The position numbers and the translations under genes were made by a program. DNA of 64,000 nt. Origin: Leadbetterella lacunae. Lineage in GTDB: Bacteria > Bacteroidota > Bacteroidia > Cytophagales > Spirosomataceae. Positions within the stretch are counted from its first letter, which is position 1. Each line of letters begins with the position of its first letter. Under the pieces are notes generated by a model, which ran no database searches, was not told where the DNA came from, and was given only the letters and a program-made list of their open reading frames with translations. Below, in pieces: positions 24,472 to 33,178 of this stretch. The stretch is taken from positions 4,898,001-4,962,000 of the forward strand of contig NZ_JBHRYQ010000001.1 in NCBI RefSeq assembly GCF_042649125.1, written 5' to 3'.

Positions 24472-25749
24472 ATGAAAAATTTCATAATACTTTTTATTCT
24501 TTCCTTGGTTTTTGTAGGATGTAAAGTTCCACAAAAAAAACAACTCAACAAAGAGTCTGGTTCACTTGTGAAACCTAGAAGTAAAGACTCTCGGCCGGTT
24601 ATTTCTTCCATAAACGGAAAATATATATTCAAAGACTCTACTACTATTCAAGTGTTTATGATGGTAGAGGTTGGCAATATAACCGAACAAACTACTTTTA
24701 AAGACCTCGATAATATTTTCAAAATTCAATGGTCTATTCAAACAGAATATGGTACCAAAGAAAAACTTAAGTCGGGAAGATTGGAGTTTTCGGATCAAAA
24801 CTTCAGTAGAAAAGGAAATGTGTTTTATTTGAGTTTTGAGGTTCCAAACCAAAAAACAGAGGAAAGTGGTGTGCTGATTTTGGATTTTATAGACCAATCC
24901 TTAGCCATGAAATTCACAAATGACCTACCGATAGACTTTAGAGCGAAAAAAGTGGACACCCGATTTAATATATACTCGGTTGATAACCTTTCGATGCCTT
25001 CATTCCAATCGTATGTTTCTTTGGGAAAGGAGTTTATGGTAAAGTCAATTTTGCCTTCGGATGAAAAACTATTTTTGAAAAGATATAAAAATGAGGTTTT
25101 GCCTGCTTTGTCGCCCATGTCATCAAGTAAGCGTGATGCACTCGACGGTTTGGAGCCTGTAGAGGTCATACAAATTAAGTCAGGGCAAATACTCAAACTA
25201 GACCTACCAGGAATTTATGTTTTAACCCAAGAGCCTGACTTTCATGAGGATGGCTATGGTTTTTTGGTGGTCGATGATAGATTTCCAAAGATGACATATC
25301 CTGATGAACTACGCAAATCATTGGTTTACATGAGTACGCCAAAAGAAATAGATGCCCTAATGAGCACCGAAAACCCCAAAGAAGCCCTAGATTTGTATTT
25401 TCTTAATGTAAGTAAAGGCAATCAAACAGTTGCTAAGCAGATCATTAAGTCATATTACAAAAAAGTGGGGGAAGCAAACAAGCTCTTTTCTACCTATAAA
25501 GAAGGTTGGAAGTCTGACAAAGGCATGGTTTATATCATAATGGGCCCGCCAAGTAGAGTACAAAGAAACAGACAAAGAGAAGTTTGGCTTTATACCCAAA
25601 ATCAAAATAATTCAGAAATAATATTTACATTTTACCGAAAGTCAAATGTATTCTCTGACCAAAATTATGAATTAGTCAGATATCCGGAATACAGCACTTT
25701 TTGGTATCCTTACGTAGAAGCATGGAGAACAGGAAACGCAGTGGAGTAA
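24472..25749 (+). CDS. GWxTD-domain lipoprotein
   Basis: A 425-residue predicted lipoprotein: a hydrophobic signal (residues 4-16) and lipobox FVGC with Cys17. The beta-rich N-terminal two-thirds is followed by the C-terminal GWxTD domain. Its naming motif appears as GWKSDKGMVYIIMGPPS at residues 345-361, with Ser in place of the usual Thr, and then REVWLYTQNQNN. The GWxTD function is not established. The family is common in Bacteroidota and some other didermal phyla and is expected at the outer membrane or in the periplasm. The last 28 bases overlap rlmB, so the two are translated from one mRNA. TATCTTTT at 24441-24448 is a possible promoter -7 element. Confidence 0.88.
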   Translation: MKNFIILFILSLVFVGCKVPQKKQLNKESGSLVKPRSKDSRPVISSINGKYIFKDSTTIQVFMMVEVGNITEQTTFKDLDNIFKIQWSIQTEYGTKEKLKSGRLEFSDQNFSRKGNVFYLSFEVPNQKTEESGVLILDFIDQSLAMKFTNDLPIDFRAKKVDTRFNIYSVDNLSMPSFQSYVSLGKEFMVKSILPSDEKLFLKRYKNEVLPALSPMSSSKRDALDGLEPVEVIQIKSGQILKLDLPGIYVLTQEPDFHEDGYGFLVVDDRFPKMTYPDELRKSLVYMSTPKEIDALMSTENPKEALDLYFLNVSKGNQTVAKQIIKSYYKKVGEANKLFSTYKEGWKSDKGMVYIIMGPPSRVQRNRQREVWLYTQNQNNSEIIFTFYRKSNVFSDQNYELVRYPEYSTFWYPYVEAWRTGNAVE

Positions 25750-26531
25750 ACCACGGAGGAGATAATCCCAAAAAATTTTACAAAGCAGTAGTAAGACCGA
25801 ACAAAGAAGATTATGTCTTTGGTATTCAGTCTGTTATTGAAACTATCAAGAGCGACAAAGAAATTGATAAAATAGTCCTTCAGAAAGAAATTAAGCTTTT
25901 TGAAGAAATAGAAAAGTTAGCAAGAGAAAGAGGTATTCCTATTCAGAAGGTTCCTTTAGAAAAACTGAATCGCATTACGATGAAAAATCATCAAGGTGCA
26001 GTGGCGTTTGTTTCTACAGTAAACTTCGCGAAGCTTTCTAACATTGTAGCAGATACTTTCGAAAAAGGGGAGGTGCCTCTAGTACTAATCTTAGACAGAG
26101 TTACTGACGTTCGTAACTTTGGAGCCATTAGCCGTTCGGCCGAGTGTAGCGGTGTGCATGCCTTGGTATTGCCCACGCGTGGAGGTGCTCAACTAAACGG
26201 AGATGCTATGAAGACTTCTTCGGGAGCCTTAAACTACATTCCGGTTTGTAGAGAAACTGAATTGATAAATACCGTTACTTATTTGAAAAACTCCGGTTTT
26301 CAGATAGTTTCTTGTACCGAAAAAGGTGAAGGTTTCTTATATTCAGGAGATTATACGCTTCCTACAGCTATCATCATGGGTTCTGAAGAAGACGGTATAT
26401 CTCCATCTCTATTAGCACTTAGCGATGCTCAGGTAAAGATTCCTCTGAAAGGAAAAGTAGAGTCGCTTAATGTGTCAGTAGCTACTGCAGTTATGCTTTA
26501 TGAAGTAGTGAGACAAAGAGAGTTTGTTTAA
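25722..26531 (+). CDS. rlmB: 23S rRNA (guanosine-2'-O-)-methyltransferase of the RlmB/TrmH (SPOUT) family
   Basis: SPOUT-fold 2'-O-methyltransferase, likely for G2251 (E. coli numbering) in the peptidyl-transferase loop. With the start at 25722 it has 269 residues. The N-terminal substrate-binding domain begins YVFGIQSVIETIKSDKEIDKI. The three SpoU motifs are NFGAISRSAECSGVHALVLP, IIMGSEEDGISPSLLALSD and IPLKGKVESLNVSVATAVML, which form the knotted AdoMet site. The longer frame from 25701 would only add MVSLRRS. The start is inside the GWxTD gene, and the end overlaps the convergent PHP-family gene by 4 bases. A tRNA-modifying TrmH-type role is the main alternative. Confidence 0.92.
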   Translation: MENRKRSGVNHGGDNPKKFYKAVVRPNKEDYVFGIQSVIETIKSDKEIDKIVLQKEIKLFEEIEKLARERGIPIQKVPLEKLNRITMKNHQGAVAFVSTVNFAKLSNIVADTFEKGEVPLVLILDRVTDVRNFGAISRSAECSGVHALVLPTRGGAQLNGDAMKTSSGALNYIPVCRETELINTVTYLKNSGFQIVSCTEKGEGFLYSGDYTLPTAIIMGSEEDGISPSLLALSDAQVKIPLKGKVESLNVSVATAVMLYEVVRQREFV

Positions 26532-27307
26532 AAAATCAGTTCGTTATTTATAAGATTTTGATTTAAGGTTTTCAAATACACCGGGTTTTCTATCACCTGG
26601 TGTATTTCTTTCCACTGGTCCATGGTTTTTATGTTTGTAGCCACATAACTGACCAAATTATTCTCAACCAAAAAGTTTAGGTTTTCCTTGATCGTTTTAT
26701 TTCTACAAGACAAATAAGAGGAAGTGCCTACCATAAATTTTACCCCTCTTTTTTTTAACACCGCCAGTTTTGTTTTCTGATCCAATAAAAAGGAATGTTT
26801 TTCGGGATGGGCGATTACGGGAGTGTAGCCTAGGTTTATAAGTCGTGTCAGACACTTATCAAGAAATTCAAAACCATTAGTAAAAGAGCATTCAATTAAA
26901 ATCTCGTTGTTTGTGTTTTCTATAGTTAAAAGACGCTGAGGTTGCCTTATTCTTTCATAAAAATGAGTATCAACGTAGTAGTCAGCTGCTGCTTTTACCT
27001 TTATAGCAACATTGTTTTCTTTCAAATTTTGATTGAGTTCTGCAGTTAACTCCACGATGTCAGACTCCTGATAGTCATAGTATCCTTTCATAATATGCGG
27101 AGTAGCTATAATTTGCCTGAAACCTATGATTTGAAGCATTTCACAAAGCTCTATGGCGAGTTCCATACTAGCAGGCCCATTGCTTATTTGAGGTAAAATA
27201 TGAGCATGCAAATCTACGGTAAGGCTTGAACCAAAGGTAGGGTTGAACTCAAATTTATTGAGTTCAGGTGGTAATATGTTTTGGTCTTTTTCCGACGCCA
27301 CAACCAA
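26528..27307 (-). CDS. Degenerate CpsB/CapC-type PHP protein (tyrosine-phosphatase family)
   Basis: A 259-residue protein of the PHP-fold tyrosine phosphatase family that acts on polysaccharide co-polymerase kinases. Intact motifs are His34-x-His36 (VDLHAHILP), IIATPH with His71, and VIAHPE with His167. Other metal sites look changed. The usual IDDG after the first motif is ISNG (residues 41-44). The final motif, normally S/T-D-x-H, is Thr-Asn-Ile-Lys (residues 224-227), losing both the Asp and the His. The AEYY motif is ADYY, a milder change. Activity may therefore be reduced or lost, or the protein may bind rather than cleave. rfbC, a sugar-nucleotide gene, is 243 bases upstream on the same strand. 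The N-terminal 25 residues are not conserved and the start is uncertain. Confidence 0.82.
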   Translation of the reverse strand: MVVASEKDQNILPPELNKFEFNPTFGSSLTVDLHAHILPQISNGPASMELAIELCEMLQIIGFRQIIATPHIMKGYYDYQESDIVELTAELNQNLKENNVAIKVKAAADYYVDTHFYERIRQPQRLLTIENTNNEILIECSFTNGFEFLDKCLTRLINLGYTPVIAHPEKHSFLLDQKTKLAVLKKRGVKFMVGTSSYLSCRNKTIKENLNFLVENNLVSYVATNIKTMDQWKEIHQVIENPVYLKTLNQNLINNELIF

Positions 27308-27550
27308 CAGATTTTTAGTTTTTCAAGAGAGCTATAAAATGTATATTTTCGGCAATTGTCTTTTTTTAGGATAGGACTATTGCTCTCTTTTTTTGACCAC
27401 ATTTAGTGCCAAAAGGTGGCTTTTTGAATTAATGTAATCTAACGGTAGTAGTGATGTGTTAAGAGTTTGCTAATGAGTGGACTATGTGGGTTCTGAATGC
27501 GAGTTTCTAAATAGAAAATCGAAAGTTTAATATTGAAATATACTAAAATA

Positions 27551-28093
27551 CTAAACTAATGTTTTTTTCAGCTCTTCAAAGGTAGGTAATTCCATATCTT
27601 TTTCTGAAACCAAAGGTTCTGTGGCGTTCCAGTCGATGTTTAAAGTTGGGTCATTCCAAATTATGCCACCTTCAGAAGCTTTGTCGTATAGGTTGGTGCA
27701 TTTGTATGAGAATATGGCTTCTTCAATCGTATAAAAACCATGAGCAAAACCTTCGGGTACGTACACCATTTTTTGGTTTTCTGCAGTTAATAAAAACGTT
27801 TCGTGTTTGCCAAAAGTAGGAGAGTTGGGGCGTAAATCTACCGCAACATCAAGCACGCTTCCTTTGATTACACGTACCAGTTTTCCTTGTGCAAATGGAG
27901 CTTTTTGAAAATGAAGCCCTCTTAATACTCCCTTTGTGGAGAAAGACTGATTGTCTTGTACAAAAGTTTCTTTTACACCATTTGCCTTAAAAAGAGTTTC
28001 TGAGTAAGATTCAAAAAAATAACCTCTGTCGTCTCTAAATATGCGTGGGCTTATTTCTAAAAGACCTTCTATGCTTGTTTTCTTGAATTCCAT
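27551..28093 (-). CDS. rfbC: dTDP-4-dehydrorhamnose 3,5-epimerase
   Basis: Cupin-fold epimerase of the dTDP-L-rhamnose pathway that inverts C3 and C5 of dTDP-4-keto-6-deoxyglucose. The 180-residue length is normal. The catalytic base is His61 in GVLRGLHFQ, and Tyr130 in IFSYKCTNLYD is the likely acid. Substrate-binding blocks are RGYFFESYSE, QDNQSFSTKG, VAVDLRPNSPTFG and YVPEGFAHGF. The other rhamnose genes (rfbA, rfbB, rfbD) are not in the window, so this copy stands apart from its pathway. It is divergent from pyrF. A TAATTTTG promoter element lies 28 bases before the start. Confidence 0.96.
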   Translation of the reverse strand: MEFKKTSIEGLLEISPRIFRDDRGYFFESYSETLFKANGVKETFVQDNQSFSTKGVLRGLHFQKAPFAQGKLVRVIKGSVLDVAVDLRPNSPTFGKHETFLLTAENQKMVYVPEGFAHGFYTIEEAIFSYKCTNLYDKASEGGIIWNDPTLNIDWNATEPLVSEKDMELPTFEELKKTLV

Positions 28094-28120
28094 CTTTGTT
28101 TTAAGTATTTGTCAGTTTGG

Positions 28121-28128
28121 CAAAATTA
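28121..28128 (-). promoter_or_regulatory. -7 promoter element of rfbC
   Basis: TAATTTTG on the minus strand fits TAnnTTTG exactly, 28 bases before the rfbC start codon. The -33 element is not clear. Confidence 0.55.
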
Positions 28129-28169
28129 GCATTAAAAAATCTATTCTTTGGTATTAATTGGCAGTCTTC

Positions 28170-28200
28170 TTTTAAAAAAAATAGAATTAAACTAATTTTG
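28170..28200 (+). promoter_or_regulatory. Promoter of pyrF
   Basis: TTTT at 28170-28173, 19 bases, then TAATTTTG at 28193-28200, an exact TAnnTTTG. Transcription would begin near 28207, nine bases before ATG 28216. This excludes the longer frame that begins at 28117. Confidence 0.65.
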
Positions 28201-28215
28201 AGAAAAAATAAAGGA

Positions 28216-29046
28216 ATGACAAAAACGGAGCTGTTTAATCAGATAAAAACCAAGAAATCATATTTATGTGTGGGCTTAGACACAGATATCAAAAAGATAC
28301 CCAAGCATTTGCTAAGCAGCGAAGATCCCGTTTTTGAATTTAATAAAGCCATAATCGATGCCACTTCTGATTTGTGCGTGAGTTATAAGCCCAATATCGC
28401 ATTTTACGAAGCCATGGGGCCAAAAGGTTGGCAAAGCCTTGCCAAGACTTTAGAATATATTCCAAAAGACTGTTTTTCTATAGCCGATGCCAAACGTGGT
28501 GACATAGGCAATACTTCGAGTTTATATGCCCGAGCGTTTTTTGATAAGTCGGCTTCAGGTATGTCGTTTGACTCCATCACGGTGGCTCCTTACATGGGAA
28601 AAGACTCTGTATCTCCTTTTTTAGAGTTCGAAAACAAATGGGTGATACTTTTAGCTTTAACTTCAAATGAAGGCGGCAAAGACTTTCAGAACTTGGAGTT
28701 AGCCGAAGGTACTGAGGTATATAAGAAGGTTTTGGAAGTGTCAAAAAACTGGGGCGACTCTGAAAGGTTAATGTACGTAGTAGGTGCAACAAGGGCCGAA
28801 AAACTGAGGGAGATAAGAGCAATTGTGCCAGATAGTTTCCTGTTGGTTCCGGGAGTAGGAGCACAAGGAGGTAGTCTTTTTGAGGTGTCCAAATACGGAA
28901 TGAACGCCACGTGCGGTTTGCTTGTAAACTCGTCAAGAGGGATAATATATGCTTCGTCTGGAGAAGATTTTGCAGAGAAAGCAAGAGAAGAAGCACAAAA
29001 AATACAAACTGAGATGGCCGAATATTTAGACCAATTTCTTAAATGA
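28216..29046 (+). CDS. pyrF: Orotidine 5'-phosphate decarboxylase, long (type 2) form
   Basis: Last enzyme of UMP synthesis, decarboxylating OMP. With Met at 28216 (MTKTELFNQIKTKKSYLCVG) it has 276 residues, the size of the type 2 PyrF group rather than the shorter E. coli type. The catalytic network is in FSIADAKRGDIGNTSS with Lys93. Other conserved parts are CVGLDTD, SYKPNIAFYEAMG, TVAPYMGKDSV and LLVPGVGAQGG. The longer frame from 28117 is excluded by a promoter at 28193-28200, and AAAGGA lies just before the ATG. The stop overlaps the DUF2851 start (ATGA), so the two are translationally coupled. Confidence 0.95.
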   Translation: MTKTELFNQIKTKKSYLCVGLDTDIKKIPKHLLSSEDPVFEFNKAIIDATSDLCVSYKPNIAFYEAMGPKGWQSLAKTLEYIPKDCFSIADAKRGDIGNTSSLYARAFFDKSASGMSFDSITVAPYMGKDSVSPFLEFENKWVILLALTSNEGGKDFQNLELAEGTEVYKKVLEVSKNWGDSERLMYVVGATRAEKLREIRAIVPDSFLLVPGVGAQGGSLFEVSKYGMNATCGLLVNSSRGIIYASSGEDFAEKAREEAQKIQTEMAEYLDQFLK

Positions 29047-30317
29047 AAGAAGATTTCCTGCATTATGTATGGCAATATCAGTTGTTTGATAAGTCAAATC
29101 TGAAGTGTACAGACGGTAGTGTGCTTTCTGTGCTGAAAACAGGTACGCACAATACGAATTCTGGGCCAGACTTTATTAATGCAAGGATTAGTCTCAATGA
29201 AATACTTTGGGCAGGGCAGGTAGAAATCCATATAAAATCCTCAGATTGGAATAGTCATAAACATAATAATGATGTGGCCTACGACAATGTGGTGCTGCAT
29301 GTAGTTTGGGAAGAAAATCAATTGATAGAACGAACAGATAAATCGATGATTCCGACGTTGGAATTAAAAAATATAGTAAGCACAGACCTTGTAAGTCAGT
29401 ACAAAGGATTGGTAGATAATTCGGAGAATATTGCATGCCGCTCATTTATAGGCGAGGCTACTGAGCTCAATAAAATCTCAATGCTTGACAACGCTCTTGC
29501 TAGGAGGCTTAACTCAAAAACTGAGTTTATAAAAGAACGATTAGCCGCCACCAATTTTGATTGGGAAGAAGTCGCTTATCAGATTTTGGGTAAAAACTAT
29601 GGATTTAAACTAAATGCAGATGCATTTTTGCACTTGGCTGAAGTTTTACCGCTAAAAATCCTGCAAAAACACCGTGGCAATTTGTTTCAGATAGAAGCTT
29701 TGTGTTTTGGGCAGGCTGGTTTTTTGGAAGAAATTAAAGAAGAATATCAAACAAAACTAAAGGAAGAATATACGTTTTTGGCTAAAAAATATGGCATCGA
29801 AAGCAAAAAGGTAAATAAACAAGAATGGCGTTTTTTAAGAACACGACCGTCTAATTTTCCAACCTTAAGAATTGCTCAGTTTGCCAGTTTAATCAATAGT
29901 ACGCCTTCTATTTTTTCTTTTTTTAAAGATAATGTAGACCCTAAGTTTTTGTCGATAACACTCTCAAATCCACCTTCGGAATATTGGCAAGAGCATTATG
30001 ATTTCGGAAAGAAATCTGCGAAGAAAAATAAAGGCTTGGGTATAAGTTCAGTTTACAATGTTTTGATAAATACAGGGGTGAACCTGTTGGCAGCGTATTC
30101 TGATGCTACCAATAATCGCATTTTTTTTGAACAAGCCGTGGAGGTTTTGGAACACCTAAAGCCCGAAGATAACCACATTACACGCAAATGGGCCGACCTA
30201 GGAATTGAAATAAATTCGGCATTTGATTCCCAGGCACTTATAGAGCAATACAACAATTACTGCTGTCTAAAAAAGTGCCTAAGTTGCAGTATAGGAGTGG
30301 CGTATTTAAAAAACTAG
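29043..30317 (+). CDS. DUF2851 family protein
   Basis: A 424-residue soluble protein of the DUF2851 family, common in Bacteroidota and of unknown function. Recognisable blocks are the N-terminal FLHYVWQYQLFD, NSGPDFINARISLNEILWAGQVEIHIKSSDW near residue 40 (typical of the family), VVLHVVWEEN, and a helical C-terminal half with RTRPSNFPTLRIAQFA. The HIKSSDWNSHKHN segment, rich in His and Asp, suggests a nuclease-like or metal-binding core, but this is not established. The C-terminus has a Cys cluster (YCCLKKCLSC) that could bind metal. It overlaps pyrF by 4 bases and is convergent with the CCA-type gene. Confidence 0.88.
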   Translation: MKEDFLHYVWQYQLFDKSNLKCTDGSVLSVLKTGTHNTNSGPDFINARISLNEILWAGQVEIHIKSSDWNSHKHNNDVAYDNVVLHVVWEENQLIERTDKSMIPTLELKNIVSTDLVSQYKGLVDNSENIACRSFIGEATELNKISMLDNALARRLNSKTEFIKERLAATNFDWEEVAYQILGKNYGFKLNADAFLHLAEVLPLKILQKHRGNLFQIEALCFGQAGFLEEIKEEYQTKLKEEYTFLAKKYGIESKKVNKQEWRFLRTRPSNFPTLRIAQFASLINSTPSIFSFFKDNVDPKFLSITLSNPPSEYWQEHYDFGKKSAKKNKGLGISSVYNVLINTGVNLLAAYSDATNNRIFFEQAVEVLEHLKPEDNHITRKWADLGIEINSAFDSQALIEQYNNYCCLKKCLSCSIGVAYLKN

Positions 30318-30324
30318 TAGTTTA

Positions 30325-31800
30325 TTAGGCGGTTTCTTGTTGGGTATTTAAACTCGCTAATATTTCGTCTAGTGACTTTAGTGGCACAAAGTCCATTTTT
30401 TGGCCCAATTCTATGAGGTAATTGTAGCCTGCTTCGTAATCGTTCTCGATTTTACAATCCAAAATGGCTTCTCTGATGTCATTTTTGAGAATACCCACTT
30501 GCTTAGAAGGTCCCAATCCAAAAACCTGCATGATGATTTCACCCGTAATAACCGGTTGGAAACTCCTCAGTTTGTCTTTTTCGTTTACTTCTATCAAAAG
30601 CTCCTCAACCTTATCGAAGTTTTTGAGATATTTTCTAACTCTGTTTGGGTCTTTTGATGTAATGTCTGCTCGGCAAAGAATCATCAAATATTCAATTTCT
30701 TCGCCTGCTTCTACCAAAAGTCTTCTGATGGCTGAGTCTGTAACGCCATCTTTAGCTAAAGCAATCGGTCTAAGGTGTAGCCTAACCAAGTTGGTGACTT
30801 TTCGCATTTTTTCGTCAAGAGGAAGTTTCATTTTTCTGAAAATTCCTTTTACCCACCGAGAGCCCAACTCCTCATGCCCATGAAATGTCCAGCCCACTTT
30901 TTGACTAAATCGCTTAGTGGCTGGTTTGGCTATGTCATGTAATATAGCCGCCCATCTTAACCAAAGGTCATCAGATTTTGCTGCGGTGTTGTCTAGTACT
31001 TGTAAGGTATGGTAAAAATTATCCTTATGTCCTTTTCCGTCTTGAGTTTCTACACCCAAAAGGTTTACAAATTCCGGAAAAATAATTTTTAAAAGTCCCG
31101 CTTGATGAAGGAGTTTAAAACCATATGAAGGAACTTTTGAAAGTATTATCTTATTCAGTTCGTCTGTGATTCGCTCTTGTGAAACTATCTCTATTCGGTG
31201 GCTCATTTTTTTGATAGCCTCAAAAGTTTCTGTTTCTATATCGAAGTTTAGCTGGCTCGCAAACCTGATTGCTCGCATCATTCGAAGGGGGTCGTCAGAA
31301 AACGTAATTTCGGGCTCTAGGGGAGTTTTAATAAGCTTTCTCTCTATATCGCCAATGCCGTCAAAAGGGTCAACCAGCTCACCAAAGTTACTTTTGTGGA
31401 GTGAGATGCCCATAGCATTTATCGTAAAATCTCTTCTTTTTTGGTCGTCATCTAATGTACCATCTTCTACCAATGGTTTCCTTGAATCCGTACGGTAAGA
31501 TTCTTTTCTTGCACCTACAAACTCTATGTCGTAGTCGTCTAAGTTAAACTGTGCGGTGCCAAAGTTTTTGAAAAAATTAACCTTCGGTTGGTGTTTTATT
31601 AGTGTAGCGGTTTGTTGAGCAAGTTCTATGCCGCTTCCAAGTGTTACAAAATCTATGTCTTTGTTTGGTCTGCCTAATATTAAGTCTCTAACAAAACCAC
31701 CGATTACGTAAGTTTCGTATGCTAAATTAGCAGAGGCTTCAGCCACTACCGAGAATATTTGATTGGTAGAAAGCTCTACGCTAAAATTGTTTTTCTTCAT
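30325..31800 (-). CDS. tRNA nucleotidyltransferase / poly(A) polymerase family with HD domain
   Basis: A 491-residue class II nucleotidyltransferase, probably the CCA-adding enzyme that builds or repairs tRNA 3' ends. The head has GGFVRDLILGRPNKDIDFV with the catalytic Asp-x-Asp, and KRRDFTINAMG. The RNA-binding neck has DDPLRMMRAIRFASQLNF, and LTRTS-like contacts follow (SQERITDELNKII). From about residue 255 an HD domain appears (KDNFYHTLQVLDNTAAKSDDLWLRWAAILHDIAKP). HD-fused members may also have phosphohydrolase activity. TAACTTGC at 31808-31815 on the minus strand is a weak promoter element. No second CCA-type gene is in the window, so the split A-adding/CC-adding arrangement cannot be ruled out. 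Confidence 0.92.
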   Translation of the reverse strand: MKKNNFSVELSTNQIFSVVAEASANLAYETYVIGGFVRDLILGRPNKDIDFVTLGSGIELAQQTATLIKHQPKVNFFKNFGTAQFNLDDYDIEFVGARKESYRTDSRKPLVEDGTLDDDQKRRDFTINAMGISLHKSNFGELVDPFDGIGDIERKLIKTPLEPEITFSDDPLRMMRAIRFASQLNFDIETETFEAIKKMSHRIEIVSQERITDELNKIILSKVPSYGFKLLHQAGLLKIIFPEFVNLLGVETQDGKGHKDNFYHTLQVLDNTAAKSDDLWLRWAAILHDIAKPATKRFSQKVGWTFHGHEELGSRWVKGIFRKMKLPLDEKMRKVTNLVRLHLRPIALAKDGVTDSAIRRLLVEAGEEIEYLMILCRADITSKDPNRVRKYLKNFDKVEELLIEVNEKDKLRSFQPVITGEIIMQVFGLGPSKQVGILKNDIREAILDCKIENDYEAGYNYLIELGQKMDFVPLKSLDEILASLNTQQETA

Positions 31801-31975
31801 TTCGGCTGCAAGTTAGCGGTTTACTACTTTTGAATGAAATTCAGAACCTAAATTATTATTTGAAATTACATCATCATTTTTAGAATTCTATCAAATTTGA
31901 AGAAGAATACCTATGCGTATAATTTTAATAAATGCCTTCAAATACTTAGATTTACGTTCTTTAACCCATTAATAA

Positions 31976-33178
31976 ATGTATTTAAAAAATAAAAATATAG
32001 TTTTAGGTGTGTCAGGAAGCATTGCAGCTTACAAAAGTGCATTGTTGGTGCGTCTGTTAGTAAAAGCAGGAGCAAACGTAAAAGTTATAATGACCGATGC
32101 CGCCAAGGACTTTATTACGCCACTCACCTTGAGTACTTTATCAAAGAATCCAGTTTTGTCTTCGTTTACTGAAGGTTCAAATGGCGTTTGGAACAACCAC
32201 GTTGAACTCGGACTTTGGGCCGACGCCCTGGTAATAGCCCCTGCTTCTGCCAATACTCTTGCCAAATGTGCCAATGGGATTTGTGATAGTTTGTTATTAG
32301 CTACCTATCTGTCTGCTAGGTGTTCGGTGTTTTTTGCCCCAGCTATGGACTTAGACATGCTTACCCACAAGTCTACTCAAAATAACATACAGAAACTGAG
32401 AGCTTATAAAAACAATATTATTGAATCTGAAGTAGGCGAACTAGCCAGCGGCCTAGAGGGAAAAGGAAGAATGGCCGAGCCTGAGCACATATTGGAGGTT
32501 TTGGAGCAGCATTTTGGTTTTAATCAAGACTTATTTAACAAAACAGTGCTCATTTCGGCTGGACCCACTCAAGAAGACCTTGATCCTGTGCGTTTTATTA
32601 GCAACCATTCTTCTGGCAAAATGGGATATGAACTTGCCGATACTTTTGCCAAAGCAGGTGCCAATGTTAAAATTGTTTCGGGGCCTGTGGCTTTAAAGGC
32701 GTCGTCGCTAGTAGAGGTAGTGAAAGTTAGGTCAGCAGAAGAGATGTATGAGAAAATGGCAGAATTTCACGAAGACGCTGATATTGTGATATTTGCGGCA
32801 GCTGTGGCAGACTATACACCTAAGTATAAAGCGGATCAGAAAATCAAAAAGAATGATTCTGAAATGTTTATAGAATTAGACAAAACAACGGACATTGCAG
32901 CTGAGCTTGGGATGTTAAAGTCAGAAAATCAAATACACGTAGGTTTTGCTTTAGAAACAAATAATGAATTGGCAAATGCAAGTTCTAAGCTAGAGCGTAA
33001 AAACTTTGACATGGTTGTTTTGAATTCGTTACAAGATAAAGGAGCGGGTTTTCGTTATGACACAAATAAAATTACGATTTTGTATGCTAATGGCGAGCAA
33101 AATGAATACGAATTAAAATCTAAAGAGCTTGTGGCCGTTGATATTAAAAATGCGGTTTTAAAAATTCTCAATCAATGA
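31976..33178 (+). CDS. coaBC: Bifunctional phosphopantothenoylcysteine decarboxylase / phosphopantothenate-cysteine ligase
   Basis: Two steps of coenzyme A synthesis in one 400-residue protein. The N-terminal flavoprotein half (CoaC) has GVSGSIAAYKS, His75 in NNHVELGLWAD and APAMDLDM. The C-terminal half (CoaB) has ISAGPTQEDLDPVRFISNHSSGKMG and AAVADYTP. One unusual point is that the CoaC loop that is ACG in E. coli, with the catalytic Cys158, reads ASG here, with Ser at 158 (ELASGLEGKGRM). This may be normal for Bacteroidota. The stop overlaps the next start by 4 bases. TAGATTTA about 22 bases upstream of the ATG is a weak promoter candidate. Confidence 0.95.
   Translation: MYLKNKNIVLGVSGSIAAYKSALLVRLLVKAGANVKVIMTDAAKDFITPLTLSTLSKNPVLSSFTEGSNGVWNNHVELGLWADALVIAPASANTLAKCANGICDSLLLATYLSARCSVFFAPAMDLDMLTHKSTQNNIQKLRAYKNNIIESEVGELASGLEGKGRMAEPEHILEVLEQHFGFNQDLFNKTVLISAGPTQEDLDPVRFISNHSSGKMGYELADTFAKAGANVKIVSGPVALKASSLVEVVKVRSAEEMYEKMAEFHEDADIVIFAAAVADYTPKYKADQKIKKNDSEMFIELDKTTDIAAELGMLKSENQIHVGFALETNNELANASSKLERKNFDMVVLNSLQDKGAGFRYDTNKITILYANGEQNEYELKSKELVAVDIKNAVLKILNQ

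Noticed and set aside
27214..27402. A 62-codon minus-strand frame upstream of the CpsB-like gene, considered as a frameshifted N-terminus
   Set aside because: Its sequence does not match the usual N-terminus of the family, and the main frame already contains the complete first motif, so a frameshift is not needed.
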